Shown: positions 5,593 to 10,850 of the stretch, one piece after another
Layout: each line of letters begins with the position of its first letter
Position numbering within the stretch: the stretch's first letter is position 1
Origin: Candidatus Cloacimonadota bacterium
Lineage (GTDB): Bacteria; Cloacimonadota; Cloacimonadia; JGIOTU-2
Direction: 5' to 3'
Assembly: GCA_014382685.1 (NCBI GenBank)
Contig: JACNJG010000122.1
Coordinates: 2,939 to 13,788 of the forward strand
Length of the DNA: 10,850 bases
The notes under the pieces: model-generated
What the model was told of the DNA's origin: nothing
Seen by the model: only the letters and a program-made list of their open reading frames with translations
Databases searched by the model: none
Position numbers and translations under genes: made by a program

Positions 5593-6243
5593 ATGGTAAC
5601 AGAAATCAAACCTATAAGTCATATAGAAATTTACAGGAAGCTCATGCATCTTTTTGCGATCATTATCCCTGTGCTCTATTATTTTGTAATAAAGAAACAG
5701 CTTCTTGCAATTGCAATACTCCTTCCGTTTGCAATCGGCTCTGTGGTCTGGGATTCTGCTAGAATAGAAAATCCAAAATATCGACATAAATTTCTTAAGC
5801 TTTTCGGTTCACACCTCAGAGATTCTGAAGTGAGCAAGCTTACTGGCGGATCTTATCTGCTCACATCATCAGTCGTGATAATTGCTGTTTTTTCTAAAGA
5901 GATAGCTTTTCTTGCAATATCCTATCTTGTTGTAGGTGACACATTTGCAGCTTTTTTCGGACTTTCCATGGGAAGAAGAAAATTTGTACGCTCAAAAAAA
6001 TCTCTCGAAGGTTTTATCGGCGCTTTTATTAGTTGTGCGATCTTTGGGCTCGCCAGCTATTTCTTATTTCTCAAACGCGTATTCGCTTATAACAGCGCAC
6101 ATCCCGAACTTGCAGTGATAATGATAATTTTTGGAGCCCTCGTCGCATCGGTTGTGGAATCTGTGGATCTTCATATTAATGATAACATAAGCATCCCGAT
6201 ACTTTCCGCTCTGGCGATGACTATCGTATATTTATTTATTTAG
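5593..6243 (+). CDS. SEC59/phytol kinase-type polyprenol or diacylglycerol kinase family membrane protein
   Basis: A 216-residue integral membrane protein with about six to seven hydrophobic segments (for example 17-34, 36-53, 86-101, 104-126, 141-160, 172-190 and 198-216). It belongs to the family of CTP-dependent lipid-alcohol kinases such as dolichol kinase, phytol kinase and yeast diacylglycerol kinase, which is related to CDP-lipid cytidylyltransferases. Visible signatures: RKLMH (15-19) at the start of the first helix, GDTFAAFFGLSMGRRKF (115-131), KKSLEGFIGAF (135-145), and NDNISIPIL (196-204), corresponding to the DDN-type motif of the family. The product probably phosphorylates a long-chain alcohol or diacylglycerol at the inner membrane. 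The substrate is unknown; a prenyl alcohol would fit the reductase and the glycosyltransferase nearby. A CDP-lipid synthase activity cannot be excluded. Confidence 0.8.
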   Translation: MVTEIKPISHIEIYRKLMHLFAIIIPVLYYFVIKKQLLAIAILLPFAIGSVVWDSARIENPKYRHKFLKLFGSHLRDSEVSKLTGGSYLLTSSVVIIAVFSKEIAFLAISYLVVGDTFAAFFGLSMGRRKFVRSKKSLEGFIGAFISCAIFGLASYFLFLKRVFAYNSAHPELAVIMIIFGALVASVVESVDLHINDNISIPILSALAMTIVYLFI

Positions 6244-6282
6244 AAAGTAATATTGTGAACTTCAGAATACACGAAAGTAATA
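6243..6282 (+). repeat. 10-bp direct repeat after the lipid-kinase-family gene
   Basis: GAAAGTAATA occurs exactly at 6243-6252 (starting on the last base of the stop codon) and again at 6273-6282, 30 nt apart. The second copy runs into TATGAT (6284-6289), a -10-like sequence with TTCAGA (6261-6266) 17 nt upstream, which could be a weak promoter for the glycosyltransferase gene. The function of the repeat is unknown. Confidence 0.45.
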
Positions 6283-6316
6283 ATATGATATTTTGCGGAA
6301 TTTTTTTTACGGTTCA

Positions 6317-6343
6317 TTTTCGCGATTTTCGTGTTTTTCGTGG
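6317..6343 (+). repeat. Tandem array of three 9-nt units in the gap before the glycosyltransferase
   Basis: TTTTCGCGA (6317-6325), TTTTCGTGT (6326-6334) and TTTTCGTGG (6335-6343) follow one another without gaps. A single unit in reverse orientation, ACACGAAA, lies at 6269-6276 and is an exact complement of 6327-6334. The rest of the non-coding gap 6244-6371 is AT-rich and holds no gene; it includes an eight-T run at 6301-6308 that lacks a convincing hairpin. The ribosome binding site AGGAG (6362-6366) belongs to the next gene. Confidence 0.75.
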
Positions 6344-6371
6344 TTAAAAGTATTTATATGTAGGAGAACAG

Positions 6372-7295
6372 ATGAAACTTTCCTTTGTGATCCCGGTCTA
6401 TAATGAAGAAAAAAGTCTTAAAGAATTACATAAGAAGATCATAGAAAATATACCTGATACCTCTTATGAGATCATATTTATTGATGACGGAAGTACTGAC
6501 AATTCCCATACTATCATTAAAGAAATTGCAAAGCAAGACCCTAATGTAAAACCGATCAGATTTCGAACTAACTTTGGGAAAGCAGCAGCACTTCAGGCAG
6601 GATTTGACAAAGCTAAAGGTGATATCATATTCACAATGGATGCTGATCTGCAGGATGATCCGAAGGAGATTCCCAGATTTCTCGAAAAAATCGATGAAGG
6701 ATATGACCTTGTATCCGGGTGGAAGAAAAAGAGAAAAGATCCGATCACAAAGCGTTGGCCCTCCAAATTCTTTAATTTGATAACCTCGATGGTTTTTCAT
6801 CTGCGCCTTCATGACTACAATTGCGGTTATAAAGCATATCGTAAGGATGCAGTAAAATCTATAGACATTTATGGTGAACTCTACCGCTACATTCCTGCAA
6901 TTGTGTGGTCAAAAGGATTTTCTGTGGCTGAGATAGTTGTCACTCACCACAAAAGAAAATTTGGAAAATCAAAGTATGGTGCCAGTAGACTTGTCCGTGG
7001 CTTTCTCGATCTGCTCACAGTAACGATGATCACAAAATATCAGAGAAGTCCTCTTTATCTTTTCGGGGCAAGTGGACTTATTATATCTGCGATTGGTTTT
7101 ATTATCAGCATCTGGCTGGCAGTGGAGAAAATTTTCTTTGGTATGAGCTTGAGCAACAGACCCCTGCTCTTTCTTGGCATACTTCTGATCGTTGTCGGCG
7201 TACAGCTTATTTCACTTGGATTGCTCGGAGAAATGATCGTATATAGCTCTCGTCAAAGAAGAAACCGCTTTGAAAATAATAAGGACAAGAATTAG
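6372..7295 (+). CDS. Family 2 glycosyltransferase, GtrB/DPM1-like polyprenyl-phosphate sugar transferase
   Basis: A 307-residue GT-A glycosyltransferase with a C-terminal membrane part. The N-terminal catalytic domain (1 to about 220) shows LSFVIPVYNEEKSL (3-16), IDDGSTDNS (37-45) for the nucleotide, the metal-binding DADLQDDP (90-97), VSGWKKKRKDP (114-124), and NCGYKAYR (150-157). Two hydrophobic segments (about 228-251 and 264-287) match the GtrB and bacterial dolichol-phosphate-mannose-synthase-like group, ending in a basic tail. Such enzymes move a sugar from a nucleotide sugar to undecaprenyl or another polyprenyl phosphate on the cytoplasmic face, for later use in glycan or lipid modification. 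The sugar cannot be told from the sequence. A clear AGGAG lies 5 nt before the ATG. The stop codon is only 2 nt from the stop of the convergent minus-strand gene. Confidence 0.9.
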   Translation: MKLSFVIPVYNEEKSLKELHKKIIENIPDTSYEIIFIDDGSTDNSHTIIKEIAKQDPNVKPIRFRTNFGKAAALQAGFDKAKGDIIFTMDADLQDDPKEIPRFLEKIDEGYDLVSGWKKKRKDPITKRWPSKFFNLITSMVFHLRLHDYNCGYKAYRKDAVKSIDIYGELYRYIPAIVWSKGFSVAEIVVTHHKRKFGKSKYGASRLVRGFLDLLTVTMITKYQRSPLYLFGASGLIISAIGFIISIWLAVEKIFFGMSLSNRPLLFLGILLIVVGVQLISLGLLGEMIVYSSRQRRNRFENNKDKN

Positions 7296-7297
7296 TT

Positions 7298-9619
7298 CTA
7301 AAAAGTATATCCCATAGAAAAATTCCAGAAACTGTTCTGCTTGCTCTGCTCGTAGGCAATCTTAACCGGACCAAATATCGTGGTCATTTCCAATCCGATT
7401 GAATACCCTATCTTCTCACTCTTATCAAAAATATTCCAGAAATCTTCCATAGAATCAATACTTCCAAAATCACCAATTCCGATTTTTGCAACGCAGAAAA
7501 GTTCTTTACGGGGATCGCCTATTGAGAAATTAAGCATTAAATATCGCAATTTTAGAGAAGTGTAAAAAATATCCTCACCCCGTACCTCATTGTAATCAAA
7601 GCCATAGAATGTATCTTCAGGTCTATGAAAAAAGAGGCGGTTTTCAGGAATATACCCGCTTTCACTATCACAAAGATACAATCGAGACCAATTTTCAAGT
7701 GTCCATCTCTTATGAATAGGGATGCAGAATGCATTTTCAAAGTGAATTGTACTGAAATTATTAACTGAACCAAGCGCCTTATCGTAGCGAATATATGATG
7801 CTTTGCGATACAGACCTTTCGTGGGATACAGCACATTATCGAAATTATCAAAGAGAAGCTGCAAGCCAATTCCGGAACTCCTTTTCTCCAATTCTAAATT
7901 GGCTGTTCGATAATCAAATATAAACGAGAGCATTCCCAGTTTTGAATCATCAAAAAAACCGTTCTCCATCCTGAAATTCCAATATCGATTCTCCTCATTA
8001 TGCGTATCATCATAAAGATAAAAATGTAGAAGACTGTTCCAGTGGAACTGAAAAATTCTATCAGTACTGAAACGCACACCATACTTTCGCTCGTTACCAA
8101 ATCGAAGATACCATTGTAGAAGCTGCCCTGTGCCAAATAAGTTGTCATGTCCCACAGAAACAAATCCTGCGGCTGCCTGCTCAGTAGAATAATGAGCACC
8201 GGCTTCAATGATGCCAAAGGGTTTTTCGGACACCGAGAATACAACATGTACAGCCCCATTCTCAAGCGGTTCCACAGCAAAATCTACTAAATTGAAATAG
8301 TTTGACCCATAGATTCTCTTAATATCTTTTTCGATACTGTATATATTGAAAATCTCCCCTGGATTTGTATGAACTTCCCGTAAAATGACACCTTCATTGG
8401 TAACAGTATTACCCATGATCCCTACGCTCTCTATAACCCCCTCATTTAATACGATCTCAATTTCATCAGAGGTAACTGAGATTGAAACTATCTCTGCCAG
8501 AACATAACCATTCTTAACATAATAATTTTCTATATGCTCTTCGAGCTCATTGATAAAGCTCAAAGAATCTAAAATATTTGCGCTCAATAAATTCTCATCT
8601 GAGTAAAGAGAGTTACCATGAATAGCTATCTTTTTATTACTGATCGGAATGGATGTTTTTTTATCATCATAAAACCCGCTGTCTGACTTAGTAATGCTCA
8701 GAATGGAGTCAATTTGAGAATATGTTTGATAGTATCCAAGAGTAAGTAATTCTTTGTATCTTGCAAACTCCGTGTTCCTTATATGTTTTGTTGAGGGACG
8801 GATTATGATATCTGCCTGCTTAAGCTCATCTTTGATCTTTGAAAACATCATAATATTGATGAGTTGGTTTGTGAAGCTGGTGATATTTGTGAGATCTTTA
8901 TCTGTTGCCAGGTAATTTGTGGCATTCGAAGCGATAATTATATCAGCTCCCATCGCGCGCATGCTACTGATAGGAAGGTTGTTAGTAATTCCTCCATCCA
9001 CATAGAAAGTCGAATCTATCAAAGTCGGAGATAGAAGGAATGGCACGGTCATGCTTGCTTGCACAACCTGCGGAAGCTCTCCATGAGTAAAGATATGATT
9101 CTCACCTGTTTTAATATTCGTCGTTGAAATAAAGAGCGGAGTTTCCAAATTAAGAAAATTACTTCTGCATAAATAATTCGCTCTTGTAAAATAATAATCA
9201 AGCTGGCTTACGATCTTCTGAGTGTTTCCAAGAGAATTTGGTAATTTCAGTTCCCAATCCGAGAATCTTACCCGCAGCACATTTGCTTCATTGATCCTTC
9301 TGGAATAATAATAATATTGCTGCCTGTCAGGGTTGATAGCGATGTTCCAATCTGTATTTTCAATGATTTTCTGCATTTCTTCCACTGAATATCCTGATGC
9401 ATAGAATGCAGCCACAAGAGCACCAAAACTCGTTCCTCCAATAAAATCTATTGGAATATTATACTCTTCCAAAGCCCGTAATACACCTATGTGGGCAATT
9501 CCCCTCGCCCCTCCGCCACTCAAGACGACACCAACTGTTGGGCGTGTGTTTTCAGTCCAGATCAGATTGGAGGTGCACAATATAGCCATACAAAACAAGA
9601 GTACGATTTTCTTTTTCAT
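7298..9619 (-). CDS. Patatin-like phospholipase fused to POTRA and Omp85 beta-barrel
   Basis: A 773-residue secreted protein related to PlpD-type autotransporters. It begins with a basic and hydrophobic signal peptide (about 1-23). The patatin domain follows (about 28-230): oxyanion loop GGGARG (35-40), nucleophile motif GTSFG (62-66, Ser64), and the catalytic aspartate in DGG (208-210), so both residues of the Ser-Asp dyad are present. Residues about 325-467 form one or two POTRA-like modules (IAIHGNSLYS and VGIMGNTVTN starts). From about 468 on, alternating strands form an Omp85-type barrel (surface antigen family) ending in the aromatic C-terminal signal GYTF. The patatin part should be moved to the periplasmic side or cell surface and act on phospholipid acyl esters. 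The nearest AAGGAA lies 13 nt before the ATG, a long spacing. A TTGACA on the minus strand (9658 to 9653) may belong to its promoter. Confidence 0.93.
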   Translation of the reverse strand: MKKKIVLLFCMAILCTSNLIWTENTRPTVGVVLSGGGARGIAHIGVLRALEEYNIPIDFIGGTSFGALVAAFYASGYSVEEMQKIIENTDWNIAINPDRQQYYYYSRRINEANVLRVRFSDWELKLPNSLGNTQKIVSQLDYYFTRANYLCRSNFLNLETPLFISTTNIKTGENHIFTHGELPQVVQASMTVPFLLSPTLIDSTFYVDGGITNNLPISSMRAMGADIIIASNATNYLATDKDLTNITSFTNQLINIMMFSKIKDELKQADIIIRPSTKHIRNTEFARYKELLTLGYYQTYSQIDSILSITKSDSGFYDDKKTSIPISNKKIAIHGNSLYSDENLLSANILDSLSFINELEEHIENYYVKNGYVLAEIVSISVTSDEIEIVLNEGVIESVGIMGNTVTNEGVILREVHTNPGEIFNIYSIEKDIKRIYGSNYFNLVDFAVEPLENGAVHVVFSVSEKPFGIIEAGAHYSTEQAAAGFVSVGHDNLFGTGQLLQWYLRFGNERKYGVRFSTDRIFQFHWNSLLHFYLYDDTHNEENRYWNFRMENGFFDDSKLGMLSFIFDYRTANLELEKRSSGIGLQLLFDNFDNVLYPTKGLYRKASYIRYDKALGSVNNFSTIHFENAFCIPIHKRWTLENWSRLYLCDSESGYIPENRLFFHRPEDTFYGFDYNEVRGEDIFYTSLKLRYLMLNFSIGDPRKELFCVAKIGIGDFGSIDSMEDFWNIFDKSEKIGYSIGLEMTTIFGPVKIAYEQSKQNSFWNFSMGYTF

Positions 9620-9690
9620 AGGTTTATATTAATTCCTTTTAAGGACTTATAATGTCAATATTTTTACTGGAAGATTAGAATCTGAATTTA

Positions 9691-9719
9691 TTGACAGTTG
9701 AATTGCTTCTTAATGAAAT
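9691..9719 (+). promoter_or_regulatory. Probable promoter of the serine-palmitoyltransferase-like gene
   Basis: TTGACA (9691-9696) and TGAAAT (9714-9719, 4 of 6) are separated by 17 nt, in the 179-nt divergent gap between the patatin gene and the next gene. A start of RNA near 9727 would give a leader of about 70 nt. Nothing else, such as a riboswitch or strong hairpin, is evident in this gap. Confidence 0.45.
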
Positions 9720-9798
9720 GCGAGCAATGAAAATTAAATTTAACAAAATCACCCAAACATTGATTCAACATTCTTTGTTTATTTAGAAGGAGTAATAC

Positions 9799-10850
9799 AT
9801 GAATCTCTATGATAAATGCGCCAGTTTTACAGAAGCAAAAATCCTTGAAGAACAGGGTTTTTATCCCTATTTCCGCGTGATAAGTTCCGAGCAGGATACT
9901 GAAGTTATAGTTAATGGCAAGAAAACTCTGATGCTCGGTTCCAATAGCTATCTCGGGCTTACCAATCATCCCAAAGTAAAAGAGGCAGCTGAAAATGCTA
10001 TCAAAAAATATGGCACCGGTTGTGCCGGTTCGCGCTTTCTTAATGGTACTCTTGATATTCATATTGAGCTTGAAGAGCGCCTTGCCGATCTGGTTGGTAT
10101 GGATTCTGCCCTTGCATTTTCAACAGGATATCAGGCAAATCTTGGCGTGCTCAGCACAATAGTTACTCGAGGTGAATACTTCATTACTGATAAACTTGAT
10201 CATGCAAGTATCATCGATGGCTGTCATTTATCTTACGGCAAAATGCTGCGTTACAATCATAATGATATGGATGATCTCGAACGGGTGCTGCAAAACGTTG
10301 AAGAAACGCCCAAGTTGATCGTTGTGGACGGTGTATTCAGCATGGAAGGTGATATTGCTAAATTACCTCAGATCGTTCACCTTGCAGAAAAATATAATGC
10401 CCAAGTCATGGTTGATGATGCCCATTCTATTGGAGTGCTTGGCAAAAACGGCGCTGGTACTTCAGATCATTTTGGCTTAACAGATAAAGTAGATGTTATT
10501 ATGGGTACTTTCAGTAAATCCCTTGCTTCTGTCGGCGGCTTCATCGCAGGAAATGAAGTGCTTATGCACTATCTCAAGCATTTCTCACGTCCGCTTATTT
10601 TCAGCGCGAGTCTTCCTCCTGCATCTGCTGCCACCGTGATAGCTGCAATTGATATTATGGAGACAGAGCCGGAACGAATTGAACGCTTGTGGGAAATCAC
10701 CCGATATATGCAAAAAGGATTTACAGATATGGGATATGATATCGGCACAAGTTGCACTCCAATCATTCCGCTGCATGTAGGTGATATGATGACTGCCTTT
10801 AAGATGTGGCGTTTGCTCGCTGATGACGGCGTGTTCATTAATCCTGTTAT
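9799..10850 (+). CDS. Alpha-oxoamine synthase, serine palmitoyltransferase-like (3' end outside window)
   Basis: An open frame runs from the ATG at 9799 off the right edge: 350 complete codons without a stop, of about 395-400 expected. It is a PLP-dependent fold-type I enzyme that condenses an acyl-CoA with an amino acid, losing CO2. Visible: YPYFRVISS (22-30), SNSYLGLTNHPKV, the family-wide KYGTGCAGSRFLNGTLD with the PLP-side region, HASI, VDGVFSMEGD, VDDAHSIGVLG with the PLP-binding Asp and His, and the Schiff-base lysine in GTFSKSLASVGGF. The GTFSKSLAS form and the FSASLPP segment are typical of serine palmitoyltransferases, unlike the GTLGKA type of Kbl or the GTFGKA type of BioF. It would make 3-ketosphinganine, the first step of sphingolipid synthesis. 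AAGGAG lies 6 nt before the ATG. Other oxoamine synthases with different acyl or amino substrates remain possible. Confidence 0.87.
   Translation, partial: MNLYDKCASFTEAKILEEQGFYPYFRVISSEQDTEVIVNGKKTLMLGSNSYLGLTNHPKVKEAAENAIKKYGTGCAGSRFLNGTLDIHIELEERLADLVGMDSALAFSTGYQANLGVLSTIVTRGEYFITDKLDHASIIDGCHLSYGKMLRYNHNDMDDLERVLQNVEETPKLIVVDGVFSMEGDIAKLPQIVHLAEKYNAQVMVDDAHSIGVLGKNGAGTSDHFGLTDKVDVIMGTFSKSLASVGGFIAGNEVLMHYLKHFSRPLIFSASLPPASAATVIAAIDIMETEPERIERLWEITRYMQKGFTDMGYDIGTSCTPIIPLHVGDMMTAFKMWRLLADDGVFINPV

Noticed and set aside
9688..10062. Minus-strand open frame of 124 codons opposite the oxoamine synthase start
   Set aside because: The opposite strand encodes a clear enzyme with a ribosome binding site, and the minus-strand product shows no family features.

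Overview
The window looks like a chromosomal stretch of an AT-rich, probably anaerobic Gram-negative bacterium. Three things suggest this: an outer-membrane protein of the patatin-Omp85 type, a short ThiC of the kind common in anaerobes and archaea, and a ferredoxin paired with a geranylgeranyl-reductase-type flavoprotein. The last gene closely resembles serine palmitoyltransferases of Bacteroidetes as I remember them. Together these point to the FCB superphylum, possibly Cloacimonadota; this placement is inference from gene content only.

Layout. (1) Positions 2-1358: a two-[4Fe-4S] ferredoxin overlapping a geranylgeranyl-reductase-family flavoprotein, both on the plus strand. (2) Positions 1367-5493: a thiamine operon. 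It starts with a promoter-like site, a TPP riboswitch and an intrinsic terminator, followed by thiE, thiM, thiC, a four-helix-bundle (23S rRNA intervening-sequence type) gene, and thiD. The four-helix-bundle gene sits between two oppositely oriented arrays of 8-nt repeats. These arrays run into the 3' end of thiC and the 5' end of thiD, as if a cassette had landed at the gene junction. (3) Positions 5593-7295: a SEC59-type polyprenol/diacylglycerol kinase-family membrane protein, a non-coding gap with a second short-period repeat array (9-nt units), and a GtrB/DPM1-like polyprenyl-phosphate glycosyltransferase. (4) Positions 7298-9619, minus strand: a 773-residue patatin-POTRA-beta-barrel protein, convergent with the glycosyltransferase with only 2 nt between them. 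(5) Positions 9799-10850: a serine-palmitoyltransferase-like alpha-oxoamine synthase that runs off the right edge.

How the genes work together. The thi operon makes the pyrimidine half of thiamine de novo (ThiC, ThiD), takes the thiazole half from salvage (ThiM) and joins them (ThiE). It is switched by TPP through transcription termination. No thiazole synthesis genes and no ThiL are in the window. The genes around the operon share a lipid and envelope theme: prenyl-chain reduction, lipid-alcohol phosphorylation, a glycosyltransferase using a lipid-phosphate carrier, a surface phospholipase/barrel, and the first step of sphingolipid synthesis. That they form one pathway is only a hypothesis. 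I found no wholly novel protein system. The most unusual structure is the repeat-bounded four-helix-bundle cassette inside the thi operon, together with the 9-nt repeat array at 6317-6343.
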